DNA from: Gordius sp. MW1
Lineage: Eukaryota > Nematomorpha > Gordioida > Gordea > Gordiidae
Length of the DNA stretch: 64,000 bases
Direction of reading: 5' to 3'
Assembly: GCA_964036665.1 (NCBI GenBank)
Contig: OZ038526.1
Location: 7,378,001 to 7,442,000 of the forward strand
Below the pieces are notes generated by a model. It ran no database searches. It was given only the letters and a program-made list of their open reading frames with translations, and was not told the DNA's origin. This document shows, piece by piece, positions 45,770 through 56,420 of the stretch. The translations under genes were made by a program, and so were the position numbers. Position 1 is the stretch's first letter, and each line of letters begins with the position of its first letter.

Positions 45770-45905
45770 GTTAAGCCCAAGCCAGGGGGGGCGTTTTTCC
45801 CAATGCAAAAACCCCCAAAAAATTTACGTTTTGCCCCCCCCCCCCGTAATTAAACTTTTAAACGTTTTGCACCCCCCCCCCTAATCCAAAACCTGGCTAT
45901 GCATG
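45770..45905. mobile_element. MITE, family A, eroded copy
   Basis: AGCCCAAGCCAGGGGGGGCG begins it and AATCCAAAACCTGGCTATGC ends it; C-runs flank the TAATTAAACTTTTAAACG interior. Confidence 0.7.
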
Positions 45906-46140
45906 AAGGTAGCCCATAAATTAGATAACTAGGTGTATTGGGTAAACAAAACAAAATTTATAATCGGCTACAATGTCGCATATAGGTCTAAATCAGGGTC
46001 GATCGTAAACTTTCATTATATGTAGCGTAGCTGAAATGACCTAATTGCGTTATTAATGTGCGGTAAATAAATGTAAGGTGATTTTTGGTGATAATGTTGC
46101 CATTTACGTTCAAACTATAGTGTTGAGATATTATTCGAAT

Positions 46141-46390
46141 CTTGGCGTAGGGAGGGGGTGGTATTCGGGTTAGAACCCCTCCCATGATTTTCAATGTATA
46201 TAATTTTTATATTGTATATTTAATAAAAATAAATATTAGTTGGAATTTTACTTCTAGTATTTTATTATTTTTACGCTATTGTCACTTTAAACTTCTAGGA
46301 AAAAAAAACATTTTTATCCAAAAAAATTGCTATTCACCTTACAATTTTTTAAACGCTCCCCCCCTTGTGGAAATCCTAGTTACGCCTATG
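46141..46390. mobile_element. hAT-like MITE, family E
   Basis: CTTGGCGTAGGGAGGGGGTGG begins it and AATCCTAGTTACGCCTATG ends it. Flanks ATTCGAAT and ATTCTAAT match at seven of eight positions. The interior matches 41132-41375 over its full length. Confidence 0.88.
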
Positions 46391-46415
46391 ATTCTAATTA
46401 TAGTGGCACCAATAA

Positions 46416-46704
46416 GAACCAGGCTATGTATTCTCGATTTTGAGTGATAAATAACAAAACGTAAAACGCATTTCTTAAACGTTCCATTCCCGACCGCAAT
46501 CATCGCGTTCGAATTTGTGTATTATTGTTTAAAAATAATCCTTTCAAGTCAAAATTATCTTTAAGGGACAGGGTTAAGGTTCGGGGTTAGGGTTTTAGGT
46601 CACCGTTTTAGGTTAGGGTTAGGATTAGATGCAATGGAACGTTTAGAAATGCGTTTTACGTTTTGTTATTTATCACTCAAAATCGAGAATACATAGCCTA
46701 GGCC
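46416..46704. mobile_element. Mutator-like MITE with ~75-bp TIRs and TTAGGG-like core
   Basis: Inverted arms of about 75 bp (AGGCTATGTATTCTCGATTT onward) enclose a core with GGGGTTAGGGTTTTAGGTCA. A 9-bp exact direct repeat CACCAATAA lies at each side (46407-46415 and 46705-46713), the target-duplication length typical of Mutator-like elements, allowing one or no extra base at each end. Confidence 0.75.
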
Positions 46705-47300
46705 CACCAATAAAAGATAGGCAAAAACGAGTTAATCTATATATATAAAGTAAAGTGTATGTATATATGTATGTAAGGGCTAATCTCTGAAACTACCGGT
46801 GTAATGATCTGAAACGTCGACATTTAAAAAACGACGACGCTCAGTTGAACATTCCTATTGGTTAATATGGTATAATAACGAGTTTTATGCCATATCACGT
46901 GATCTTCCTAAAAGCTCAATAGGTTAGTTTTGGCACAAAAACATGTATTTTTTTTTGAAGACACTAAAATGACGACACAAGACTTTCAAAATATTTCAAG
47001 GAATTACTATGCATAATTATCTAAATTATAAATTAAAATTTAGAGAATCACTAACAAACTATCAATTTAGCCACTTAATTATATTATCAAATCTTTTTTT
47101 TCACATGTATTTTATAAATTTAAGTTAGATCAAGAAAATTATGAATATCAGTTTAGTCAAGCTCAAGCATTTGTATTTTCATCTTTAGTTTTGTATAAAA
47201 ATGCACATAATCATTTGAAGCTTATTAAAAAATCTTTTACTTTATTAGTCTAAGTTATAAACTTTACCTTAGTTTTAAGCTTATAGACAATAAAAATAAT

Positions 47301-47760
47301 TAATAGGATAGGCTTATAAACATAGATTAGATATAACGATCATTAGCTCAAGCTCAATGTATTCAAGTACTAACTCAGCTATTCCTTAGGTTATTATAAA
47401 TGTACCAAATACAATATTGAGTTTATCATTTAGCTTTACCAAAATTACAATTAAAAGGATAGGCTTATAAACATAGATCAGATATAATGATCATTAGCTC
47501 AAGCTCAACTGATATCCCTTAGGTTATTATAAATGTACCAATACAATATTGAGTTCATCAATTAGCTTTACCAAAATTAAAAGGATAGGCTTATAAACAT
47601 AGATCAGATATAATGATCATTAGCTAATGTATTTAAATACTCACTCAAATTTCCCTTAAGTTATTTAATGTACCAAATACAATATTGACTTTATAAATTA
47701 TATCAGCCATTTAAAGGAATTATAAACATAGATCAATGATCATCAGCTCAAGCTCAAAAA
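47301..47760. repeat. Tandem array inside the Helitron, ~125-155-bp unit, ~4 copies
   Basis: GGATAGGCTTATAAACATAG starts units near 47307, 47459 and 47582, with a degenerate fourth near 47714. Each is followed by GATCATTAGCTCAAGCTCAA and TTTACCAAAATT-like blocks. Confidence 0.85.
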
Positions 47761-48235
47761 CACATATCAAAAGAAGTAAATGCAGAATGCTAAATATGAA
47801 AAATTTTAATTACAAATATGATAAATTTTAATTAATCTTGTAAACCATGGTTGAATTATAATCAATATTTTTTGTGAATTTTATAGGTTAGTAACTAAGA
47901 ACATCTGTTGATTGACGTTTGTCTTAGCCCATAGAAATTTAATTTCAAATTTTAAGAAAAATTTTTGATTGGCATGTCGATTTTTTTGAGCGTCGTGGAA
48001 ATGGATATTACACCGGCCCGATTCGCGCGAAAATTTACCCGTAGGTTCCCAGGGCGGCCAGGGGTAAAATAGCTTTTTCCGAATCCTAAAATTCCTTTTA
48101 ATTTTCGAGATATTGGGTTTTATGCGTTTTGACGTTCAATAAAATGTCAATCAAACGCACCTCCTCGCGTTCGTCGAAAATTTGAATATACAGACAGTTC
48201 TGTAGTAAAAGTGTATCACTTATAGTAGTTTGTAA

Positions 48236-48450
48236 AAGGTAATCTTTTCTTAACGGTGACAACATAAAATTTATGAATTAAATTTCTTAAACGTCATCTT
48301 TTCTTAACGGTGACAATATAAAATTTATGAATTAAATTTCTTAAACGTCATCTTTTCTTAACGGTGACAAGACAACATAAAATTTATGAATTAAATTTCG
48401 TAAACGTCATCTTTTCTTAACGGTGACAACATAAAATTTATGAATTAACC
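48236..48450. repeat. Tandem array inside the Helitron, ~58-bp unit, 4 copies
   Basis: ATCTTTTCTTAACGGTGACA recurs near 48242, 48294, 48349 and 48409, each followed by AAAATTTATGAATTAA. Units are near-identical, so the array expanded recently. Confidence 0.9.
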
Positions 48451-49522
48451 TGAAATAAAAAAAATTATAGATTATTTGAGAAAATATATAGGTGAAGAAG
48501 ATAAATTTTTCTCATTATCATTAAATGAGATATTTTAAATGAGAAAGATGAAAGTATATATAATTTAAATGTAATATAAAATAGTCCAACGTTGATTATT
48601 CTGAGTAAATGCTATTTATATATAAATGTCATTATTTATCAATCATTAATTTTAAATGAGATATTTAAATGAGAATAAATTCTGAAACTACCGGCCCGAT
48701 TCGCGCGAAACTTTACCCGTAGGTTCTCAGGGCGGCCAGGTGTAAAATAGCTTTTTCAGATTGCTAAAATTCCTTTTAGTTTTAAAAATATCGGACATTT
48801 CTCGGCCTTTTGGTTTTAAAAAAGGGCTAAATTCTGAAACTTCAGATCCGATTCGAGCGAAAATTTAGCCTTAGATGCCCAGATAGGCCAGGGGTTTTTT
48901 CAGATTCCTAAAATACCTTTTTGTTTTAAAAATATCTGACATTTCCCGTCCAGTTTCATTTTTAGCAGCATATACAATAATGACGTCATACATACAAAGC
49001 TGAAGTCTTCTCGAATTAGATATTTAAAAGTATAATAAAAATGTTACAGTATACGGTTAAAACTATTGGGGTTTAACAGACTATTTAAATTAAATAAATA
49101 AAATTTAAATTATGCATTTTTTGTCATTATTACACGTGGTCGATCATAGAAGCATATTTTTAATAATTATCCATCCTTCAATTAATTATTTTATTATATT
49201 AAAGAAAATTGTATTTCAAATAATCAGCTAACTAGAAAAATAAAATAATGGTACTATTGTATAATAAGTAACAGCATTAATAAGCAATTTTTTCAAAAAC
49301 ATTTAATTTTAGTCGGATTTGATGACTAAAACAGAATTTGCATTTGGTTTGTCTTATTATATAAATATATACTAAAAATAGTGGGTTCATAAAATCATTC
49401 GGACCATTCACATTATAAATTATTTCATATATGACCTTATTTAGATAAGTCTTATTAATAGCTTATACTTAATTAACCACTTAAGGACTGAGCCAAAGCA
49501 ACGCTTGGCCGGGCACAGCTAG

Positions 49523-49851
49523 TATACAATAAAGAGCTCAAGATATTTAATAAAAATAGATGGTTTATGCACATTGAGTATCTAAACTTTTTTATAATTT
49601 CTACACTAAACACAAAAATAAAAACATAATATAACAGTATGCCATATCTTAAAAGCTTCAAATAAAATTCTAAACACTAAATTAAAAGTGCTAATCTATT
49701 AAAAGCTCAAATAGCCTAGGGGTGATAGTTTGAGAGTGATAAAAAAATGTTGGTAATATCGGTCAAATGACATTTTTATAACTTTAAATACCGCAATTTA
49801 AGTGTGTTCCAGTTAAATGACCTAATATGCTTATGGATGAGGTATTAAAGT
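49523..49851. other. Non-coding DNA
   Basis: Nothing is recognised between the Helitron and the next MITE. Confidence 0.45.
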
Positions 49852-49859
49852 TAAATTAC

Positions 49860-50031
49860 CATGGGCGTAAGCCGGGGGGGGGGGGCAGGGAGGGGCGGCT
49901 GCCCCCTTCTAAATCAAAAATTTGTTAACATTTATTAAAATTATGGCCAAAATTTCAATAAATTACATTTTGCCCCCCCCCCCCCAAATCATTATTGCCC
50001 TCCTCTAATCCAAAAGCTAGCTATGCCCATG
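49860..50031. mobile_element. MITE, family B, with perfect 8-bp duplication
   Basis: CATGGGCGTAAGCCGG with a G-run and GGCAGGGAGGGGCGGCTGCC begins it; AGCTAGCTATGCCCATG ends it. TAAATTAC occurs on both sides (49852-49859, 50032-50039). Confidence 0.9.
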
Positions 50032-50039
50032 TAAATTAC

Positions 50040-53000
50040 TAAATTATTTCAATAAATTTAATATAAAAGGCACATATTAAGGCCTGAGGGCTGGTAGTAA
50101 TTAGCCAAAAGAACAGACTTTTTTTAAATATTATTTTGGCCATCCCTGAATCATTACCCAAATTTGTGTGCACTTTTAAAGCCAAATTTGGCTACACTCC
50201 GGGCCAGTACATAACTTATTTTATTATTTGATCAGCTTGAATTATAGGAAATAAATGTTTACCAAGTTTGCTAAACAAATAAATTAGCCTTGATTTATGT
50301 TCCATCCAAATTATTATTAAGTTAATTAATAATTTTTATACTTAGAGCATTAATGCAAATTTAACCATAAATATTATTATAAAAATGTCTGTAATAATAA
50401 ATCACTATTAAATCTTCTTTATACTACAAATAATTTTCCAATTATACATCCAAATATTTTAATAAGCCATTAATTAAAACTGAGCTTAAATTACTCCATA
50501 TTGCCGAAATACAGTTAAATACTTTATCAAATTGTACCTTAAAACGGGATAAAACTGAGCGATGAATAAATTTTAAAATGAGAACGAGTATGTAGAGATG
50601 ATATGGTTTGAAATAAAAAGCGGATTGAATTAGGGGAAGATCTAAATAACCCTGACCTGACTAAGGTAATTTGATGGTGGGAGGGGGGGGGGAGGGGAGA
50701 GGCTTTGGAGGCAGTGAGTGTGTATATTGGCGGCGCACGTTTATTTACACAACATAAAACACGGTAAAGAAAATAAAATCTATTTAATAAATTAATCAAA
50801 CTTACCAACAAGACTGAATTGATGATATCTTACATTATTTTCATGCTCATCTATGTTTTTTTTCTGGCTCGAGTTCAAATGAATTAAAATGGCATGTGAA
50901 ATTCTTTGCAATCGGAAAGATCTTCGTGTGCCAAGTTGACAATCAATGTGTAATTTATATGTGGAAGTCGTTCCAATTGGCGCAGACATAGCCCGTTTGC
51001 AAATCACGGAAAAAATAATAACTCGAGGCCAAGAAAATATGCAATGTAATATTAATTAATTAAGTGCTTACTTTGTGTCATCTAATTTTATTTATGCATT
51101 ATAATTTTTTAAATTACTACTGAATTATATTTCATTTAAATGGAGAGAAACATAATTTAAAAAAGGCTGTCTTTATACATTGATTAACTGACATAATTGG
51201 GGGACGGGCTAGTGCGAAACACTTGCAGTTATATTGATTTTACGCTACAAAACTATAATATCCATTAAATTAGTAGAAGTAAAAAAGAAAGGTAACAATA
51301 GTTTAAAATGTAGCAAAAAATATGTTCTTTTTAATATAAAATTTAAACGGGTTTAACCAGTCAAGATAGTGAAAAATCTACTAAGTTGGCCCAGCCGATC
51401 AATCTAAAGGTAAAGAATTTAAATTTGATATTTAAAAATCCCAATGATAAGAGAGAAATAAGTTTTCATACCAATATTTTTTGAATTAAATTTTAATTTT
51501 TTATAATCGTTTGGCATTAGGCCATGGAAGTGATTTGTGACACTGCTTCTTCCCCCGTCTTTAGCATATGCTTAACAACTAAATATGCACAAAAAATTAA
51601 AACATAATCAAACTTTTTAAGGTCGATTTAATTTATTTCGTCGCGACATCTGATAAAACTTCATTTTGTTATCATCAACTTGATCCGGTAATTTTTGGTG
51701 TTTTTTTATGTAAATTTATAGCATTACATGTCGCAACCAAGTATGAGCTAATATTCTTAATGATTCCCAGAATTTCTCACAAAGTATATGATATCAGTGA
51801 CGTGTGGGGAAAATGTATTTTCTGGCAGGAATTTATGATAAGAATTAATTATATGTGATTACTTTTGTTGCCAAAGGGGAATGGACGAGGGCCAGTAATG
51901 TATAATAAGTCATAACAAATTTTAAAATTTTAGAGCAAGATTTCAATGATTCTCATTTTTTAAACAAAATCAGAGCAATAAAGGTTACTTAAATCTTTAT
52001 ATTTTATTGTTTTAAGGATACGACGGAATGACATTAAGCAGAGTTTGTTTCCGCAATTTTTTGTAGATTATAAAAAAAACTTGAGTTTAAACTACGGTGT
52101 TGCAAAATGAGTTTTGGTCTGTATTTTTTGTTAAACCGTGTAGTCTTAAAATTTAGATAAGGCAGTGTACAAATAATAGGGATCAAAGCTGCTGCAATCA
52201 AAAATTATTATTGCTATGGCTTTAGCCTGAATTTCAAAACTTAGCAAAGGTTTTTGGTCGATTTTTGGTTTGGTTTTAGGTGTTTTGGGTTAAAAAAATG
52301 AAGATCAGCCTTCACATTTTTAAGGGGCCCACCCCCTTGTTTTTTTAAAGATGCTCTACCTAGCTACGTGGGCTTTATTATTTTAAACTTTCGAGTGGTA
52401 AACAATTAATTAGTTTAATCTGAAAAATAGATTATAGACGGATCCTTAGAACTAAAGATAATATCAATTAAAATGAAATTATTTTTCAAAAGTCCATACA
52501 TCCAGTTTGTAAGCCATTTTACATTATTTTTTGTACGAATCTTCAATTTAAAATCTATTTATTACTTTATTACGTAAGTTAAAGTCAATTACCGTCAACA
52601 ACTAACTTTATAATGTGTTCTTGCCGCTAAATAACCCACCTATCTTTCCCTTTTCGATATAATATAATATGAGTATAAAATATGCTTTATTTCGATAGCT
52701 TTTACCATAGTGATTTAATAGTCTATATGCTATAAGTAAAAAGCTCATCATTGGCATATAAGGTGCCCCAATTTTCTTATCGAGCTTTTCTTTAGGTAAT
52801 TTGGTCCGGGAGGAATTTAAAATTTCAGTAAAAAGGAGGAGGAAAAAATACATCACAATTTGCATTCTACATGTAAATCAATTAAAAAATATTTTTAATC
52901 GGAGGAGGGACATACTCAATAGCAAATTAATAGAGTATAATAGGGAGATACATAACGGAGCTTAAATATTGGCTAGTTTTAATCAAAAGAATGAAGTACC

Positions 53001-53130
53001 CTTTTATTTCAAACCGTAAGTTACGAGATACTGATGCTTTGTAAAATTAGTTAAAAAAAAGTTGAAATCCTTTGATTTTCTATTTTTATTCTCATATAAT
53101 TTGATCACAAGAAATTTGTGTTATGTGTGG
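50040..53130. other. AT-rich non-coding DNA
   Basis: No gene is recognised. A minus-strand open stretch at about 51000-50815 ends at a good donor-like GTAAGT but resembles no family I know. A G-run and purine-rich tract lies near 50676-50705. Confidence 0.45.
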
Positions 53131-54140
53131 TATACTGTGGTATACCTCCTTTCCTTTCCATTTAAATTTTCCTTACGTGTGTGTTGATTCCCCCCCCCGC
53201 GCTTGTACATGTTTGTTATTTCTTTCCCCCATATATTATTATTTATCAACACGCATCATTATTTTGTATACGCGTACACAACGCGTATTGTATCTATACC
53301 TTTTTATATTTTCATTCTTTAATTCCTTAGTTTTTTTATTAACGAAATAACAAAGATGTAAAGAAAGAAAGAAAATTATATTGTTGCGTTCGCGATTGAG
53401 TCTTACCCTTTCATTCTGCCGGCCCAATATACCCCCCTATTCCCTTCAATCCTTAAATCGTGTTTCCGCGGACCTTTTTTATTACGCGCGGAACATGATA
53501 TTATGTATAAGGTAAAGGTCATGAATGAACAACATAAAACGTATTACTTCTAAGTTTTATTTTTTAATAATACATAAATGTAAGATAATTACTCTCTAGC
53601 GGATCTTAAGATGTTTGTGAAATAAATGATAATAACTATTTTAAACACACTGGGGCACACTTTAATGATTTGATTGATGTAATCCTTTAAAAGTTTTGAA
53701 ATTTGCGTTAAAATAACCTTTTAATGTGATTAAAATTTTTGATAGGATATGTAATGTTATTATTAATTTAATTCACGCAACGTCAAATTTATTCGCTTTG
53801 GCCTTTGCCGAACAAAAACGTGCTGTCACTATATCGAATATATACACTATAACGAGTTTAAACTAACAATAATTAAAACGCCCAAAATTTTAGCTGATAG
53901 CAATACATTCTTTATACAGGCTGTGAATATTAGTAATATACAATAATCAAAGTTGCCCCTTTAGAAATATTTATAATTTATATGTGAAAAGGATTCGTTT
54001 ATTAATGGTTAAGTAAACATATCAATAAGAGGAACTGAAACATCATATGATAATATCCAACATATCCACAAGGTATATAGAACACAATAACAAGTGTCGT
54101 CGACATAAAGTATAATCGTAACATTTCCCTTCCGTCTATA
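53131..54140. other. Possible 3' flank or LTR of the Gypsy relic
   Basis: The region lies just past the integrase end of the 54.1-55.9 kb relic. On the minus strand a purine tract ACGGAAGGGAAA is followed by TGTTACG at 54123, a plausible tract-LTR junction. No second LTR copy was found, so this remains a guess. Confidence 0.3.
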
Positions 54141-54144
54141 AGGC

Positions 54145-55860
54145 CTAAATTTCTTCAATCAAACGACTCGGGGGTTTTCTATTTCTCGCCCATTTCCTTT
54201 GAATACTCTTACGTTCTAGATCTTCCACGTTTGAGGTCGGAGTAGATGGCCTGTAGGTATCAATGGCACTTGTACGATCTCTCAACTGATTACTATGTTT
54301 CCGCCTGTTTTTATTTAGCGTTTCCACTACGCACGACCATGGACCGTTACCTTTCTTACTAACATTGTAAGAATAATCTCCTTTCCGATCTTGGATTACG
54401 TCTTTGTACCATACAGAACCCCTTTCTTTACGTATCCACACATCCTCCCTTGATTTAAATTATCTAAATTTCCTTAGGTTTTCTTTCATCTTTTCTTTAG
54501 GATTTGGCCTAATAAAATCTAGTGCCGTGTTTCCAGGTATTTCATTTTGTAAAGTATTGATAATTTGATTAACCTGATATTTCTGCCAACATGATAGAAA
54601 TGGTTCTTTTCGTTACACCTGCCATGGGCGTACGCATAGAAAAATTATGTTTTACCCCCCTCTAAATGAACTTTTAAACGTTTTGCCCCCCCCCCCCCCC
54701 TAATTTAAAACCTGGGTACGCCCATGCCTGTGCCATGTTTTATTAAATGCAGGGCATTTATTCAAAAGGTGCTTCTGTTCACATCTTGTGCAATTCTTCA
54801 TCATTTTATTTTTTTATGTATTTTGACTTCCCTCGGTATTGTGAATCCGAATTTTATTATCCACGGCAACCCAAACAATGGTACATCAGACTACCATATG
54901 TGTTTTTCCGAATATTTCTACTGATTGATTATCCTAAGCCTTTGGAATCGCACACCCGTGTAACTTCGGTTTTCCTAACAGTTGCCATACTCTAGCATTA
55001 ATTACTGAGGTTTGGGCCCCAGTACCATATTCCATTAAAATGGAATGTCCATTCAACTTAACCGTAATTGTGGCTCGCTTAGCCCGTTGTCCAATGCGTT
55101 CGATGGAATCAGACGATTCATAATCTATGACTCGATTTAGTGTGCTGCGGAAGCATACGGCAAAATGTCCTTTTTTGTTGTACTTGTAGCAATAGCATTA
55201 AATGCTGGGCAACAATATTTTTGATGTTCTTTTTGACATCTAGAGCAAGTTGATGTTTTCCCGCATAATTTTTTTGTCTAATCGGGCTGTTGAGTATGAG
55301 TGGATGTTTGATGTTTTATTTTATAGAGCATTTCATCTTTTTCTTCGTGTGTTATAATTGCCATGTTGACCACTCTATTAAATGTTAACGGATATTGTTG
55401 TCCAAAGTATCTGGATACTTGGTCCTCCGTTCCAATTCCAATCTTTTCATTATGATTGCATATACGAAATGATCTCGGCAACGTTCGTCAATATCAAATT
55501 TATAGTTGCACTTGCTAATACAAGTTTTGTTTTTATCAATTCTAATATAGTTTCCCCATTTTGTCTTGTAATGATCAATAGTTTAAATTTGGATGCAAAA
55601 AAAGTTTGGGGGGGGGGCGTTGATATTTTTGGTATAATATTTTCTCAATATCTTTCCATTTTGCATCTTTTAATGGAGTGGGATACAATAGTTGTCTCAA
55701 TTCTTTAATAATCCCCAGCCCAATAAAAGCAAGCAAAACATTTTTCTTGATTATATGTGTAGCTTCGATTCCTTTCATCTCTAAAATAGATTCCAAATTG
55801 AATATGTAATCTTCTTTTGTATTCAAATCAGGATTGAATTCTGCTAAATTTATTTTAGGT
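54145..55860 (-). pseudogene. Internally deleted Gypsy relic: Gag, protease, integrase tail
   Basis: On the minus strand, Gag-like frames span 55860-55280 (one fragment: FNLESILEMKGIEATHI). A CSRCQKEHQKYCC zinc-knuckle-like stretch follows near 55240, then a protease-like stretch ATITVKLNGHSILMEYGTGA with SVINARV near 55070-55000, where the catalytic D of DTGA is replaced by G preceded by Y. Then, without RT, RNase H or integrase core, come the integrase C-terminal pieces (54600-54470) and VWIRKERGSVWYKDVIQDRK (54441-54145) ending in HSNQLRDR, parallel to the C-terminus of Gypsy integrases. A family A MITE lies at 54623-54726. It differs from the young 15-19 kb element. Confidence 0.65.
54623..54726. 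mobile_element. MITE, family A, short copy
   Basis: CATGGGCGTACGCATAG begins it and AACCTGGGTACGCCCATG ends it, with one long C-run. It is about 50 bp shorter than other family members. Confidence 0.8.
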
Positions 55861-56030
55861 TATTTAGATTCCTTCATATTCAATTCTTTCCTAAAACCAA
55901 TTTATTTATGTACTTGTTCCTTTATCCTATTCATGTCATATAAAGTGTTATTTTTTTTCTTATCTTGATTGTTATTTAAGTCACAAAAACGTACAATATC
56001 CAGATTAGAAGTAATAATCTAGTCCATTAT
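55861..56030. other. Non-coding DNA between the Gypsy relic and the CAND1 promoter
   Basis: No exon or LTR is recognised. Confidence 0.4.
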
Positions 56031-56037
56031 TACTATG

Positions 56038-56349
56038 ACCATAGACTAATAAAACTATAGACTGCCGAACAGCTGATTTTTACTATTGAAATCAGTCAGA
56101 CACCAAAATAGCTGCCATTTTGTAGGAAAAACTCAATAACAGGTATATTTATACTTCTCCAGGATAAAATATTGAAGAAAATAAAAAGACTAATAGCTTA
56201 CTCATAAATTAAAAAAAAAATTAGTAGATTAGAACAATAAATTTTGCTGAATTCTATTCTTTGGTTACATTTTCCCACAATATGGAGGTTGCTATATTTT
56301 CTGTAAAATTATCAGCTGTTCGGCAGTCTGTAGTTTTATTAGTCTATGA
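56038..56349. mobile_element. TIR element immediately upstream of CAND1
   Basis: CATAGACTAATAAAACTATAG and AGACTGCCGAACAGCTGAT at the left recur inverted at the right with few differences over about 38 bp, ending TTTTATTAGTCTATG. Flanks ACTATGAC (56030-56037) and ACTATGAT (56350-56357) match at seven of eight positions. The right end is 71 bp upstream of the CAND1 start codon. Confidence 0.8.
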
Positions 56350-56420
56350 CTATGATGACACATTAACTATTTGTACACTATTGCACCTAAGCCTATAACA
56401 TATGATAGTTGAGTTAAAGC

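Larger units (their letters stand above)
46736..49522 (+). mobile_element. Non-autonomous Helitron, 2.8 kb
   Basis: The 5' end is TCTATATATATAAAGTAAAG following an A. The 3' end is a hairpin CCAAAGCAACGCTTGG (49492-49507), then GGGCACAGCTAG followed by T. Insertion between A and T, the TC start, the sub-terminal hairpin and the CTAG end are the Helitron signature, and there is no TIR or target duplication. There is no Rep/helicase frame inside. The interior holds a ~125-155-bp tandem array (47301-47760), a ~58-bp array (48236-48450) and three copies of a GC-rich module with CCGATTCGMGCGAAA (48010, 48690, 48848). Confidence 0.9.

Noticed and set aside
47301..48450. Regularly spaced repeats as a CRISPR array
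   Set aside because: Units are long contiguous tandem repeats without unique spacers, inside a Helitron in a eukaryotic genome.
50815..51007. Minus-strand open stretch ending at a GTAAGT donor
   Set aside because: It could be an exon, but I recognise no family, partner exon or acceptor, so it is not called.
52608..52865. 85-codon minus-strand frame
   Set aside because: No recognised domain, no splice context and AT-rich composition; probably a chance frame.
53123..53350. 75-codon plus-strand frame
   Set aside because: Pyrimidine-rich, low-complexity translation (many L, F, Y, S); no family resemblance.
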